DNA of 64,000 nt from Leptospira ainlahdjerensis (GCF_016919175.1 NZ_JAFFPU010000056.1:1-64000); one strand, 5' to 3'; positions 19,138-38,609 are shown, counted from the stretch's first letter. Notes: a model not told the origin generated them from the sequence alone. Numbers and translations are program-made.

Positions 19138-19143
19138 AAGGAG
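19138..19143 (+). promoter_or_regulatory. Ribosome-binding site deciding a TTG start
   Basis: AAGGAG lies 8 nt before the TTG at 19152 and 14 nt before the next in-frame ATG at 19158. The spacing favours TTG as the start of the metallophosphoesterase gene. Confidence 0.6.
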
Positions 19144-19151
19144 AAACTAAT

Positions 19152-20063
19152 TTGCCGATGGAAAATCTTAAGTTAGCTCTGATCGGGGACATTCACGGAT
19201 TTTGGGATCGTAAGGACAACGAATACTTCGATCGTTCGGATTACGACGCACTTTTGCTAACGGGAGACTTTCCCGGATATCTTCCTTTTTCGGGAAGGAC
19301 GGTGACTCGAGGAATAGCGAAATTGAATAAGACCGTATACTGGATCCCGGGGAATCATGATTCGACTAACGTAGTTCAGTTACTAGGAGAAATATTACAT
19401 TCAAAATGGATGATACGAACCGGAAGTATCGGACATCAATTTCGTCTAACTTGTCTTCAAAGGAGAATGGGTGATACGGTTTGTCTGGGATATTCGGCGA
19501 CCGATCTGGATTCTAAAACGGTACTCGTCGGAGCCCGCCCGTTTTCGATGGGAGGTCCTTTGAGTTTTCTTCCCTTACTCAAAAAAGTATACGGAGTCTC
19601 TTCGATGAAAGAATCCTTCGAAAAAATGAAATCACTTTATCCAAAAATCCAAGGAAAGGATTGTATCGTTTTAGCTCACAACGGTCCCGCGGGATACGGT
19701 TCCAAACGAGACGATATCTGGGGGTGTGATTTTAGAAAGAAGGGAGGAGATTGGGGTGACGGAGATCTTCGTAGATTTTTGGACTTCCTAAAAGAAAAGG
19801 GGGAAAAGGTTTCCCTGATTCTCGCGGGGCATATGCATCGTAAAATCCGGGATCTAAATCGGGATCGGACTTGGAAAGTGAGCGAGAATTCTTCGCATAC
19901 GATCAACGCGGCCAAGGTTCCTAGAATTTTTAAAACAAAAGAAGGAAATTTATACAGACATCATATTCGTTTGGAACGGAAAAACGGAATTTGGGATTGT
20001 CAGGAGATCTTCGTTGCAGAGAAAGGGGAGGAAAGAATTTCCCTCCCCGAAGACGAGGAGTTC

Positions 20064-20087
<24 letters not shown>
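19152..20087 (+). CDS. Metallophosphoesterase (calcineurin-like)
   Basis: 311 aa with a TTG start supported by the AAGGAG at 19138-19143. The dinuclear metal site of the calcineurin-like fold is complete: GDIHG near residue 14, LTGDF near 35, GNHD near 75, VLAHNGP near 175 and LAGHMHRK near 225. No signal peptide, so it acts in the cytoplasm. The substrate cannot be read from sequence; members act on nucleotides, phosphoproteins or phospholipids. The 3' end overlaps the convergent TPR gene by 24 bp, so the two cannot have independent terminators between them. Confidence 0.85.
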
Positions 20088-21196
<1,109 letters not shown>

Positions 21197-21393
21197 ACTC
21201 TCTTCCAATTCTTGTATTCGCATTATTGTTTTTGACGTTCGACTTTGATTGAATATTCTTTTGAGGCTTAAATATTCTGTAAAGAAAATAAGAACAGATT
21301 GCAAGAATCCGAAAGTAAAAAGTAAATTGCGTCGAAAATTAGCCCTTTCTATCTATATGATTTTGGAAAAAAATTTCCATTCTCTGATTCTTA

Positions 21394-21418
21394 GAACCGA
21401 CTTCTTTGAAGTCGGTTC
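21394..21418. repeat. 11-bp perfect hairpin upstream of ilvB
   Basis: GAACCGACTTC, TTT, GAAGTCGGTTC. No U-tract follows on either strand, so it is not a standard terminator. Its TTT loop and long perfect stem resemble the element at 4429-4455, though the stem sequence differs. Confidence 0.55.
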
Positions 21419-21768
21419 CGCATCTGTAAAAGGAAAGAAATCCTCTCGGAGAAAATGCTCATCGGGGTTGGATTGGTCAATTTCTTATCGTTCATTCCGA
21501 ATCTTCTGCCGAGAACTCCGAATTCTTTTCTATTCCCAATTCTTTTTTATCGAACGGTACCTTCTTTTTGCGAAAGTGGAGTTTCCAAGCTCTTCGTTTT
21601 CAGAGTAATTTTGATCGGACTCGTTTCAAAAGAACCAAACAACTTCCATTCTACAAATGAGAAACCGTCGAATAAAACTTTCTTTGCTTCTTATATTTAA
21701 GAACTCGGAAACACGATAAAACCGCCGTTTCAAGGGCTTAGAATGAGGATCTCAAGATTCGGTTCGTC

Positions 21769-21797
21769 TTGACAGTAGCCTTTCCGGTATCTTTATG
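21769..21797 (+). promoter_or_regulatory. Possible sigma-70-type promoter of ilvB
   Basis: A perfect TTGACA at 21769-21774 with 17 nt to TTTATG, a poor -10. If used, the transcript would begin only about a dozen bases before the ilvB ribosome site. Weak evidence. Confidence 0.25.
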
Positions 21798-21815
21798 GAC
21801 GTAAGGGGAGGGACC

Positions 21816-23521
21816 ATGTCCTCAGAATCAGGAAGAATAACAGGCGCCAGATTGATGGTGGAACTTCTGGAAGAATACGGAGTGGATATCGTCTTTGGAT
21901 ACCCTGGCGGAGCCATTCTACCCTTTTATGACGAGATCTACAAGAGTAAGAAAATAAAACACATTCTTGTAAGACACGAACAAGGCGCGGTTCACATGGC
22001 CGAAGGTTATGCAAGAGCGACCGGAAAACTCGGAGTGTGCATCGCAACATCCGGACCGGGGGCCACCAACCTCGTCACCGGTCTTACCGACGCGAAGATG
22101 GACTCGGTTCCGGTGCTCGCGATCACGGGTCAAGTCGCGACCAATACGATCGGAACCGACGCTTTTCAAGAAGCCGATATCTTCGGGATTACAATTCCAA
22201 TCACAAAATACAACGCACTTATGAAATCCGCGGACGATATCGCGAGACATTTCGAGGAAGCCACCTTGATCGCGTTAGGTGGTCGCCCCGGTCCGGTCCT
22301 TTTGGACTTTCCAAAGGACGTGCAGACCGAACTTACTAACGTAAGAAAGGCGACCCGTCTCAAGATCGCACCTCATCACTACAAAAAACCGGAAGTAAAG
22401 GGAAACGTAGAAGAATTCGCCGAAGCCCTGAACTCGGCAAAAAAACCTCTGCTTTATGTTGGAGGGGGAGCGATCAACGCAAACGCTCATAAAGAAATAT
22501 TCGAACTCGCAACCAAGGCCGGAATCCCGGTGACAACAACTCTGATGGGAATCGGCGCTTTCCCTGGAACACACTCCCTGAGTGTGGGAATGTTGGGGAT
22601 GCACGGGACCGCTGCGGCGAACAAAGCAGTATTAGAATGTGATTATATTCTCAATTTGGGTGCGCGATTTGACGATCGAGTCGCCAAAATCGGAGAATTC
22701 GCCGAAAAGGCTGTTCGTGCCCATATCGATATCGATACCGCCGAATTTAATAAACGAATTCCTGTAGATTATCTTCTGCACGGGGATTTAAAAGACGCTA
22801 TTCAAGCGATTCTTCCTTTTGTAAAAAAACAGGATCATTCTTCTTGGACCAATTATTTGCAAGGATTGAAAAAAGATCATCCTCTGGATTTTGATAATTC
22901 CGGAAAGACGATCAAACCTCAGGACTTCTTGGATCGTCTTTATAAAAAAACCCAAGGAAAGGCGATCGTTTCCACGGATGTGGGACAACACCAGATGTGG
23001 GCGGCCCAGTATTATCTTTTTGACGAGCCGAACAACTGGCTTACTTCCGGAGGACTTGGTACGATGGGTTACGGACTTCCCGCCGCGATCGGAGCGAAGT
23101 TCGGAAGACCGGATAAGATGACGATCTGCGTTTCCGGAGACGGTTCGATCCAGATGAACATCCAAGAGTTAGCGACGATCGCGGCCAACAAACTGGGAGT
23201 CAAAATTCTTATCTTCAACAATAACTTTCTCGGAATGGTTCGGCAGTGGCAGGAACTCTTTTACGAAGAAAGATTCTCCCAATCCGAATGGAACTTCAAC
23301 CCGGATTTTGTAAAACTAGCGGAAGCCTATTCGATTCCTGCGATGAAGGTTTCCGATAAATCGGAGATCGACAAGGCGATCGAATTTTTTATCAAAGACG
23401 ACGGAGCTGCGCTTTTGGAAGTGATAATTCCGGCCGAAGAAAAAGTGTTTCCGATGATCCCGGCGGGAAAATCCCAAAAGGATATGATCGAATTTAAGGA
23501 TTTAGCCGGACTCAAAAAATC

Positions 23522-23525
<4 letters not shown>
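21816..23525 (+). CDS. ilvB: Acetolactate synthase large subunit
   Basis: 569 aa from the ATG at 21816, chosen because AAGGGGAGGG lies just upstream; an ATG at 21795 is in frame but lacks a site. The enzyme condenses two pyruvates (or pyruvate and 2-oxobutyrate) with thiamine diphosphate, the first common step of branched-chain amino acid synthesis. TPP features: [19 protein letters not shown] with the activating Glu, the central FAD-binding domain, and [18 protein letters not shown] followed by ILIFNNN, the Mg-TPP motif. The stop overlaps the start of ilvN (ATGA), giving coupled synthesis of the two subunits. Confidence 0.97.
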
Positions 23526-24007
<482 letters not shown>

Positions 24008-24108
24008 CATTCGATTCCATTTTGAAATGTAGAATCTGAATTTCGTAATGTGTGTTCGCCTTGTAGAAGGGATTTATTTACGGCGAATCGAATTCTGATT
24101 TTAGTAAA

Positions 24109-24516
24109 TCATCCAGCTAACAGTGATTCTCTTTTTTTCCAGGGTTTTTTCTTGTGAGAATCAAAAAGAATACAGAGAGAACTGGATTGGCAAAGAATTC
24201 TGTAATCCGATTTCCGAATGATCCTTTGTAGAATTTTGTAACGGGGACCCGTTAGATTCTGGAGTTCGGTTTGGACTATAACAAAGTCCGAATTGTAAGG
24301 GATTTCCTGAAAGTCGGATTCCGACCAAAGAATCAGGGGTTCAATAGAATGGCTTCCGAAAGAAAAAGGATCCGGTTCGATGTTCCGAAGAGCCTCCTTT
24401 CTTGCCTCGTTTAATACCGTTTGAACCTTTTCAAAGGTAAGCTTATCGTCTCCGTCGCCCTTGGGACATGGAAAGGATGTTTCGTATTGGTGGTGTGTTT
24501 TTGTTTTGCTCATCAT
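24109..24516 (-). CDS. Protein of unknown function
   Basis: 135 aa; a second ATG directly follows the first (24513) and either may be used. No signal peptide, no membrane helix, no recognised domain. The N-terminus is polar (KTKTHHQYETSFPCPKGDGD) and the C-terminal half reads as a folded segment (DFVIVQTELQNL, YKILQRIIRKSDYRILC) with a basic tail. Monocistronic and convergent with ilvN. Base composition and codon use look like the neighbours, so it is probably a real gene. Confidence 0.55.
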   Translation of the reverse strand: MMSKTKTHHQYETSFPCPKGDGDDKLTFEKVQTVLNEARKEALRNIEPDPFSFGSHSIEPLILWSESDFQEIPYNSDFVIVQTELQNLTGPRYKILQRIIRKSDYRILCQSSSLCILFDSHKKKPWKKRESLLAG

Positions 24517-24754
24517 TGTTGTCTCTTATCTAACTCGCTGTCATAGATTCTAAGAAATAAAAAACGGAACGAGAAAGGATTTTTTAAGGGAGCCTTGTCT
24601 AAGTTTTGAGAACAAATCGGTTGTTTGACAATAAAACATTGTGGACGATCCCTTTCTTTGTTAGGTTATCGTTCGGCTATATATGAAAAATTGTATACAA
24701 TTATTTTTGAATGTAATTGTGTTTATCGGAATGGATTTTGGATTCTTTGCGGTG

Positions 24755-24780
24755 AAACGGTTTCAAAAAAGAAACCGTTT
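24755..24780 (-). terminator. Hairpin at the hemW stop codon
   Basis: Arms AAACGGTTTC (24755-24764) and GAAACCGTTT (24771-24780) around six A residues. It begins at the stop codon of the minus-strand hemW gene. No U-tract follows on the minus strand, so it is terminator-like only in position and stem. Confidence 0.4.
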
Positions 24781-25952
24781 TATAAGGAAGCGAGTTTTAG
24801 GATCTCGGAATCTAAAAAAAGAATGGATTCCGGCTTCCAACAAAAGATGCCATTTTCGAAAGTCGCCTTGTTTTCGTTTTCTAATACACGAAGGGACCGT
24901 TCTAAAACTTCTTTTTTTTCCGGAATGAGGTCATAAAAAGAATCCAGATGGAAAGGTTGAAATAAACGAAAGAGAGAAAGAATCAATTCTTCAAAAACCT
25001 CGGGTTTGTTGTATTCTTTTGAGAATTCCTTTTGTTTGTATGTTTTCACGTTTCTCGGGTTGGAATATCTTCCAGCCGGTAAAAATCCGTGAGCTCCGGG
25101 GCCGATTCCCAGATAATATTCCATAGTCCAATATTTAAGATTATGCCTGGAATGGAATCCGGGTTTTGAATAATTGCTTACTTCATATTGAGACATTCCG
25201 TAAGGGGAGAGAAGTTTTGGGAGTTGTTTTAGAATTTCTTCTTGGATCTCTTCTTCAGGGCCCGGGGTCAGCGAATCCATTACTTTTCTTGAATATTCGG
25301 TTCCTTTTTCGACGGTAAGAGCGTAGAGGCTGATATGTTTGCCTCCGTAGGAAAGAACCTGTCGGATGTCCTTGAGAATTTCTTCGATGGTTTGTCCGGG
25401 AATTCCGTATATCAAATCCGCGGAAAAATTTTGAATCGGTGAATTCTTCGCCGTTTCTAAAATGGTTCCGTAACGCTCCGGATCGTAGTGTCTTCCTAAA
25501 AAGCGAAGTCTTTCCGGTTGAAAACTTTGGATTCCTACGGAGATACGATTGATTTCTATCTCGGAGAGGGATTGTAAAAAGTCCGGAGTGATGTCTTCCG
25601 GATTGCATTCCATTGTAATCTCAGCATTTGAGGAAAGGGAAAGATTTTGTTTTAAGAATCCGATGAGGTTTTGGATTTGACGGAGATCCGCTCGGCTTGG
25701 AGTTCCCCCTCCGAAGAAGATTGTATCAAATTCTAAACTGGAAAGGGAAGGATTGTCTGAGATTCTTTGAAGAATTTCCTCTTTGTATCTTGCAAAGAGT
25801 CTTTTTTCGTCGGGGATCGGGGCTTTGCCGTTTCCAACGGAGAAAAAATCGCAATATTCACATTTTTGAATGCAGTAGGGATAGTGGACATAGATTCCAG
25901 GCAAACCTGTTTTGAAAATTGGATTTTGCAAGTCCGCTCTATTTTCTTTCAT
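24780..25952 (-). CDS. hemW: Radical SAM heme chaperone HemW (coproporphyrinogen III oxidase-like)
   Basis: 390 aa. The radical SAM cysteines are in [15 protein letters not shown] (Cx3Cx2C), with GGGTPS after them, ECNPEDIT, and [15 protein letters not shown], all typical of the HemN/HemW branch. HemW lacks the extra N-terminal part of true HemN and acts as a haem-trafficking chaperone; the length and the single Cx3Cx2C cluster fit HemW. Cytoplasmic. No other haem genes are near. The window upstream (25953-26199) holds a dispersed repeat. Confidence 0.88.
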   Translation of the reverse strand: MKENRADLQNPIFKTGLPGIYVHYPYCIQKCEYCDFFSVGNGKAPIPDEKRLFARYKEEILQRISDNPSLSSLEFDTIFFGGGTPSRADLRQIQNLIGFLKQNLSLSSNAEITMECNPEDITPDFLQSLSEIEINRISVGIQSFQPERLRFLGRHYDPERYGTILETAKNSPIQNFSADLIYGIPGQTIEEILKDIRQVLSYGGKHISLYALTVEKGTEYSRKVMDSLTPGPEEEIQEEILKQLPKLLSPYGMSQYEVSNYSKPGFHSRHNLKYWTMEYYLGIGPGAHGFLPAGRYSNPRNVKTYKQKEFSKEYNKPEVFEELILSLFRLFQPFHLDSFYDLIPEKKEVLERSLRVLENENKATFENGIFCWKPESILFLDSEILKLASL

Positions 25953-25986
25953 AAGCTAACGGCGAAAATCTTGAGTTCGGGAAATT

Positions 25987-26000
25987 GTAGGAACTCCGAC
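25987..26000. repeat. GTAGGAACTCCGAC palindromic core
   Basis: Single GGAACTCC-type core just upstream of hemW, 130 bp from a second complete copy. Same core as at 65-80, 236-261, 414-425 and in the tandem array at 15211. Confidence 0.5.
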
Positions 26001-26026
26001 GATCCACCGTAAAAGTCGCGCGCCCC

Positions 26027-26150
26027 ACCCTGACCTTGGGTGGGGGGTGAGGTGGTGGGAAGAATCGGGAAAATTTTCTCTATCATAAAATTACGTTTTC
26101 AGCAAGTAGAAAACTTGCTTCTTGTTTTGTAGGAACTCCGACAAAAATCA
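26027..26150. repeat. Dispersed intergenic repeat module, copy C
   Basis: Order of blocks: GGGTGGGG/GGTGGTGGGAA, ATCGGGAAAATTTTC, TCTATCATAAAAT, a GCAAG..CTTGC hairpin near 26102-26118, and the palindrome TTTTGTAGGAACTCCGACAAAA at 26125-26146. The first blocks match 147-192 and the later ones match 1-85. It lies between nagZ-like and hemW genes, in non-coding DNA. Confidence 0.6.
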
Positions 26151-26199
26151 GCTTAAGCCAGACGAGGTCAGAGTCTCAAGAGAACTTTTGCGATCCTTC

Positions 26200-27933
<1,734 letters not shown>

Positions 27934-27936
27934 AGT

Positions 27937-27965
27937 TTGACAGGATATAAGAACGTTGAATTCTG
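27937..27965 (+). promoter_or_regulatory. Possible promoter in the divergent gap before the GDSL gene
   Basis: A perfect TTGACA at 27937-27942 lies in the 63-bp gap between the two divergent genes, pointing toward the GDSL gene. The matching -10 is poor at any normal spacing. Confidence 0.2.
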
Positions 27966-27996
27966 TAAAAACAAATTCCTTCGGGTAGGCCTTGTT

Positions 27997-28635
27997 ATGA
28001 ATCGTTTCCAATTCCTCTTGATCCTCTTTTGTTCTCTGAGTTTAAGTCCTCTTTTTGCCGATTCCAAAACTTCCCCGATTCGGATTCTTTTTTTTGGGGA
28101 TAGTCTTACTGCAGGACTCGGACTCAATTCACCAGAGGAAGCCTATCCGGCGGTTTTGGAGAAAGAACTTTTCAAACAAGGAATTTCGGTAAAGTCCGTC
28201 AATGCGGGAATGAGCGGGGACACGAGTTCGGGCGGTCTGTCCCGTCTGGATTGGGCACTTTCGAATCCGTTCGATTTGTTCGTCCTCGAACTCGGAGCGA
28301 ACGATTCGATGCGCGGAATTTCACCGGATCAAACCGAAAAGAATCTCAAAGAAATTCTTTCTCGAGTGAGAAAGAAAAATCCAAAATCAAAAATTCTTCT
28401 CATCGGGATGAAAACCTTTCCCAATCTTGGAAAAGAATATAGAAAAAAATTCGAATCCATTTTTCCAAAAATCGCAAAAGAAGAAAACCTTCCTCTGGTT
28501 CCGTTTTTTTTAAACGGAGTCGCCGGAAATAAAAAACTCAATCAGAAAGACGGGATTCATCCGACCGCGGAAGGACATCGGATTCTTGCAAAAAATCTTT
28601 TACCCTTCTTTCAAAAAATTCTAAGGAAAAGATGA
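27997..28635 (+). CDS. Exported GDSL/SGNH-family arylesterase (TesA-like)
   Basis: 212 aa from the ATG at 27997 with a signal peptide ([20 protein letters not shown]). The four SGNH blocks are visible: [12 protein letters not shown] (nucleophile Ser), MSGDTSSGG (Gly), LGANDSMRG (Asn) and [10 protein letters not shown] (Asp and His). Enzymes of the TesA/TAP group hydrolyse acyl and aryl esters in the periplasm. Upstream of the tRNA-Gly gene by about 60 bp with no terminator seen. Confidence 0.9.
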   Translation: MNRFQFLLILFCSLSLSPLFADSKTSPIRILFFGDSLTAGLGLNSPEEAYPAVLEKELFKQGISVKSVNAGMSGDTSSGGLSRLDWALSNPFDLFVLELGANDSMRGISPDQTEKNLKEILSRVRKKNPKSKILLIGMKTFPNLGKEYRKKFESIFPKIAKEENLPLVPFFLNGVAGNKKLNQKDGIHPTAEGHRILAKNLLPFFQKILRKR

Positions 28636-28697
28636 TTCTCCAAAAAGTGAGTTTACACCGGACTTTTGCCGAAAATCATGGATCTACCTGAATAATC

Positions 28698-28769
<72 letters not shown>

Positions 28770-28808
28770 TTTTCTTCTATACTCTTCTCCTCCAGGCCGA
28801 TTTACATC

Positions 28809-30775
<1,967 letters not shown>

Positions 30776-30777
30776 TC

Positions 30778-30782
30778 AGGAG
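30778..30782 (+). promoter_or_regulatory. Ribosome-binding site for TTG start of clpX
   Basis: AGGAG lies 8 nt before the TTG at 30791. The first codons after TTG encode AKKTPG, the normal ClpX N-terminus, so the TTG start is well supported. Confidence 0.7.
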
Positions 30783-30790
30783 AAATTCCC

Positions 30791-32053
<1,263 letters not shown>

Positions 32054-32306
32054 TTCCGTCAAAATATCTTTCCGGAGCGGCGTGATTTGAGTTTCCCGCT
32101 GGAAGTCAGATACGGCCTTTTGGTTTATTCAAAGGGCTGAAAGGGCGAGCTGTGACGAAGAATTCGATTTCTTTTTCGTGTTTTGTCCTCTGAAAACAAC
32201 CGTGCCTTTTTGCAGAAGATTCGAGAGAAAAGCTTTTTTACTTCCAAAATGGGTTCTAAAAATGCGGAATCCCGATTTTGTTTGAAGGTGAAAAAGGAAG
32301 GGGAGG

Positions 32307-32798
32307 TTAAATTTTTTTTTCGTAGACCCAAAACTGTCGGTCGCTTCGTATCCAATCCCGAGACGGATCCCTTCTATAACCGAGTTTTTCATAGAGTCTG
32401 TGTGCCGCCTCCATCGAGGATTGTGTGGATAAAACCGCCTTTGAAAACCCCAAACTTCTCGCTTCGATTTCAAAATGTCGGCAGAGGTTTTCCCCGATTC
32501 CTTTTTGTCGGACGGTCGGCAACGTCGCCAAGAGCTGCATTTCCGCTTCGTCCATTTCTGCGATTTGTCGATATGGATTCTCATTCATTCCTACGATCAC
32601 CATGCCGACCACTGCTTCGATCGAATCGATTCCCAATAGAATTTTTCCCCGCTTTTTGACTTCTTCGATGCTAAAAAATTTTTGAGCGACTGTAGGATCC
32701 GTAAAACCGGCTTCGACATAGGCGCGACTTAATAAAACTTCGATCCCTCGGTCGTATTTGTTTTCGAAGGACGGGTATGATGTGATTTCTATTTCCAG
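32307..32798 (-). CDS. GNAT-family N-acetyltransferase, probable CTG start
   Basis: 163 aa if started at the CTG at 32796-32798. The frame is open from the stop at 32820-32822, but it has no ATG, GTG or TTG until a TTG at 32634-32636 that would remove the first 54 residues of a normal GNAT fold. Before the CTG the minus strand reads AGGA (32807-32810) with an 8-nt gap, the same spacing as for clpX. The protein reads GIEVLLSRAYVEAGFTDP, then a strand with VVGMVIVG, and motif A with ATLPTVRQKGIGENLCRHFE (acetyl-CoA loop RQKGIG), then AHRLYEKLGYRRD. The acyl acceptor is unknown. Confidence 0.7.
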   Translation of the reverse strand: MEIEITSYPSFENKYDRGIEVLLSRAYVEAGFTDPTVAQKFFSIEEVKKRGKILLGIDSIEAVVGMVIVGMNENPYRQIAEMDEAEMQLLATLPTVRQKGIGENLCRHFEIEARSLGFSKAVLSTQSSMEAAHRLYEKLGYRRDPSRDWIRSDRQFWVYEKKI

Positions 32799-32895
32799 AG
32801 AAAAATTCCTAACAAAATCTCAGGGTTCAATTTGGATTGTGTCGACTCGAATTCTAAGCGCGTTTTTTCAACGCGCGATCGAAACTGAAGGAAGG

Positions 32896-32923
32896 TTCGC
32901 GATTTAATTTCCTAAATCGCGAA
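32896..32923 (-). terminator. Hairpin just past the Pit transporter gene
   Basis: Perfect 11-bp stem TTCGCGATTTA/TAAATCGCGAA with a 6-nt loop, beginning 6 bp beyond the stop of the minus-strand transporter. No U-tract follows on that strand. On the plus strand the T-rich run starts about 13 nt later. Position suggests a termination or 3'-end role. Confidence 0.4.
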
Positions 32924-32928
32924 GATGT

Positions 32929-35217
<2,289 letters not shown>

Positions 35218-35377
35218 GAAACGCTTCCGTTTATAGTTTTGTAGAATCTACAGTTTTCGCTTAAAATCTTGAATTATCGAGTTCTTTTTTAGTCTTTTCC
35301 ATAGGGAGAGTCGGACAACTGAAATTTTGTTCCGGGCCCGATTGTGATTATTACTTTTTTATTACAAAAGCAACCGG

Positions 35378-36424
35378 TTAATCCTCGAGGTCCCAAAAAA
35401 AATCCTTATTCGTGAGTTCTTCTTCCGGCTTAGGGGAATCGGCAACAGAAAAGAAATGTGCATCCCCTAAGGAACCGAGGATGAGTTTGTATTGTTCTTT
35501 GAGCTCGAGAGTCTCTTTTTCCCAGTATTCGTTTCCGACAAAGTGCGGAAAAGCCGTGGGAAAGGAAGGATCGGTTTCAAATCGGGTGGAAATCCAAGCC
35601 GAGTAGTGGATAAATCGCATGGCTCTTAAAATTTCTATGAGTTCAAACCAACGATCGTCGAATTCCCGAAATTCCCGATAACCGGAAACGAGGTGTTCTC
35701 TTTCTTCGATGCCTTCTTGTCCTCTCGAAAGGAGCATCCAGAAATCTTGGACCGCCGGACCGTTTAAAGAATCGTCGAAGTCCACAAAAAACCAACCTTC
35801 TTTTCCGTTCAGAAGATTTCCCTTATGACAGTCTCCGTGAATTCTATGCATCGGAACGGAAGTGATTTTTTCTTGGAAAAGATCCAAGATCCGAAGAGCC
35901 GTTTCTTGGTATTCTTTTCGGCAATTGGATGGAATCCAATCCCCTTGGATCAGAGTTTCCAACGGCGCCGTTCCGTAGGTTTTAGAATCCAAGTTGATTC
36001 TGCGTTTTAGGGTTTTGGACTGACCGACGTTGTGGATTCTTCCTAAAAGTCTTCCCAGAATTCTTAAATTGTCCGGACTCAGCTCGTCCGGGGAACGTCC
36101 TCCGACTCGAGGCCAGAAAGAATAAAAGATTTCCTCCTGGAAGCTCGCGAGGCTATTTCCATCGGGGAACAAAAGCGGGGCGCAGACGGGAATTTCTTCT
36201 TCTCTTAGATCCAGGAGGAATTGATGTTCTTCCAAGATCTGTTCCCGAGTCCATCTTCCGGGTCTGTAGAATTTGGAAATGATATGAGTTCCGTCTTCCA
36301 TACGAAGATCAAAAACCCGGTTCTCCAAACTGTTGAGAGCCATACAATGACCGGAGGGTTCGTATCCCGCCCTTTCCGCTAAGGTAAGAATTTCACCGGG
36401 ATTGAGTTGAAAAAAATCGGCCAT
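35378..36424 (-). CDS. APH-family serine/threonine kinase (SrkA/RdoA-like)
   Basis: 348 aa from the ATG at 36424, which has GGAGAG just upstream. The aminoglycoside phosphotransferase fold is shown by HGDCHKGNLL (catalytic loop) and FVDFDDSLNGPAVQDFW (metal-binding Asp), and the N-terminal half has ENRVFDLRMEDG, as in SrkA/YihE. In enterobacteria this kinase is induced by envelope stress; whether it works the same way here is inference. An in-frame TTG at 36466 is less likely. Confidence 0.82.
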   Translation of the reverse strand: MADFFQLNPGEILTLAERAGYEPSGHCMALNSLENRVFDLRMEDGTHIISKFYRPGRWTREQILEEHQFLLDLREEEIPVCAPLLFPDGNSLASFQEEIFYSFWPRVGGRSPDELSPDNLRILGRLLGRIHNVGQSKTLKRRINLDSKTYGTAPLETLIQGDWIPSNCRKEYQETALRILDLFQEKITSVPMHRIHGDCHKGNLLNGKEGWFFVDFDDSLNGPAVQDFWMLLSRGQEGIEEREHLVSGYREFREFDDRWFELIEILRAMRFIHYSAWISTRFETDPSFPTAFPHFVGNEYWEKETLELKEQYKLILGSLGDAHFFSVADSPKPEEELTNKDFFWDLED

Positions 36425-36605
36425 TTGCTCTCCAGGATTCCCGTTTCCAATCTGCTTCCAAGACAAAAACGTCGGATTCTCCCTGGTTCTTTGTTTTGTG
36501 TCCTCATATTTTTTTTCTTAGAATCTTGTTCAGAACCGGAGAGTTTTGTGTATTCTCATTCTGGAATTTGGTTTTCAATAGAATTGGATTTTGCAAATTG
36601 ATTCC

Positions 36606-36982
<377 letters not shown>

Positions 36983-36986
<4 letters not shown>

Positions 36987-37372
36987 AATCGATTCGTTTG
37001 AGCGTTGTATTGAGTCTTTTAGTTTTATCGGCGGTTCCCGCGTTCGCTGAGGATTTGATTATCAAAGACATTCGTGTTGGAACCGGAAAAGAAGCCTTCT
37101 CCGGATCTAACGTTACCGTTCACTATGTGGGAACTCTTACAAACGGGAAAAAGTTCGACAGTTCTCGAGATCGCCGGGCTCCTTTCACTTTCAACTTAGG
37201 CGCGGGTGAAGTCATCAAAGGATGGGATCGAGGCGTAAGAGGAATGAAAGAAGGTGGAATTCGCAAACTTACGATTCCTCCCGAGTTGGGATACGGATCT
37301 CGTGGAGCGGGCGCTGCAATCCCTCCCAATTCCACTCTCGTATTTGAAGTCGAATTACTAAAAGTGTACTGA
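36983..37372 (+). CDS. Exported FKBP-type peptidyl-prolyl isomerase
   Basis: 129 aa with a signal peptide ending AVPAFA. The FKBP domain is complete: VTVHYVGTLTNGKKFDSS, FNLGAGEVIKGWDRGVRGM and LTIPPELGYGSRGAG, with the usual aromatic pocket residues. It assists protein folding in the periplasm or outer membrane compartment. It overlaps the RRM gene by 4 bp. Confidence 0.93.
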
Positions 37373-37490
37373 ACATTCTATCGTTTTGAAACAATTTTTA
37401 CCGGATTCTGACGTTAGATTCTGACCGATTTCCGGTTCTAATTTTCATAGATTGGAGGAGCTTTCCCAAACTGTGAACGCTTAGAACCGG

Positions 37491-38609
37491 ATGCCATACA
37501 ACTTCTTTGAACTATCCCCGGTTCCGGCCTGCATTTTAGAGCCATCCTTTGAAATCAAAAAAGCCAATTCCGCCTTTTGTAAAGCCTCCGGTTATTCTAA
37601 ATCGGAATTAGAAGATCGAAAAAACTGGACCGCAGTTTGCGAATTTAGAAATGAAATCCCCGATTTCTCCGATCCTTCTCTTTGGCCCGATCTCAAACAC
37701 TCGGAAAACAATCCAAATTATGAAATTCTAATCCTCGCAAAAGACGATTCTCAAAAGTTTTATTCGGTTACCTTCGCGTTCGATCCGGAAGAACTTCAAA
37801 TCTTTGCGTATTTGGAACCTTCTCTTTTTGCGGCGAATGCTTCTTCTCTTCATTCACCTTCTCACGAAACTCCCTTTCCCGGTTTGGAAAAACCGACCGA
37901 TTCCTGGATACAAAGACAAAAACTGGAAGCGATCGGAACTCTTTCCGCAGGGGTCGCTCACGAAATCAACAATCCGTTGATGGGCGTGATCAACTATGCG
38001 GAAATGGTTTTTAACGGAATTGAAAACGGAAACCCGCTTCGAAAATACGCCGGAATCATACTCCAAGAAAGTAATCGGATCTCGGAGATTGTTCGGGATA
38101 TGCTTACTTTCACACGTTTGGAAAAAGAAGAAGTCAAGATCCACGATTTGACTTCGATCTTTTGTTGTACCTTCGGACTTTTGAAGAACGGCTTTCGAAA
38201 ATCGGAGATTGAAACGGTGGTCCCGGATCTGGGAGTTCCTGTTTACGCGGTTTGTTCCGCGGGAAGACTCAGACAGGTTTATCTCAATCTTCTTACCAAC
38301 GCAAAGGACGCGATCGAAAGCAATACGAATCCGAACCAGCAGAGAATTCTCAGGGTTTCTTGGACTCCTCTTCAAAAACAAGGCAGAAAGTTTATCCGAA
38401 CGATCGTGGAAGATTCCGGAATCGGAATTGCGGATGAAAACAGACATAAACTTTTCGATCCGTTCTACACTACGAAAGCGATCGGAAAGGGTACGGGGCT
38501 CGGGCTTACTGTTTCTTACAACTTAGTCCGAGAGATGGGGGGAGAACTTTCCTTTCAATCCGAAAAAGGGGCAACCCGCTTTTACGTCGACCTTCCGGAA
38601 TCCTTCTGA
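37491..38609 (+). CDS. PAS-containing histidine kinase
   Basis: 372 aa, soluble. A short PAS domain covers about residues 5-110 (PVPACILEPSFEIKKANSAF); HisKA follows with LSAGVAHEINNPL (phospho-acceptor His157) and the ATPase domain with NLLTNAKDAIE, EDSGIGI, DPFYTTKAIGKGTGLGL. No membrane segment, so the signal is cytoplasmic. No response regulator is adjacent. It lies 59 bp before the PP2C gene and may share its transcript leading into the poly-gamma-glutamate genes. Confidence 0.9.
   Translation: MPYNFFELSPVPACILEPSFEIKKANSAFCKASGYSKSELEDRKNWTAVCEFRNEIPDFSDPSLWPDLKHSENNPNYEILILAKDDSQKFYSVTFAFDPEELQIFAYLEPSLFAANASSLHSPSHETPFPGLEKPTDSWIQRQKLEAIGTLSAGVAHEINNPLMGVINYAEMVFNGIENGNPLRKYAGIILQESNRISEIVRDMLTFTRLEKEEVKIHDLTSIFCCTFGLLKNGFRKSEIETVVPDLGVPVYAVCSAGRLRQVYLNLLTNAKDAIESNTNPNQQRILRVSWTPLQKQGRKFIRTIVEDSGIGIADENRHKLFDPFYTTKAIGKGTGLGLTVSYNLVREMGGELSFQSEKGATRFYVDLPESF

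Noticed and set aside
21455..21700. Leu/Ile/Val-rich open frame as an ilvB leader peptide
   Set aside because: It is too long (81 codons), ends more than 100 bp before ilvB, has no ribosome site, and no terminator/antiterminator pair follows.
24625..24936. Plus-strand open frame over the hemW 3' end
   Set aside because: It lies largely antisense to hemW and has no recognisable domain.
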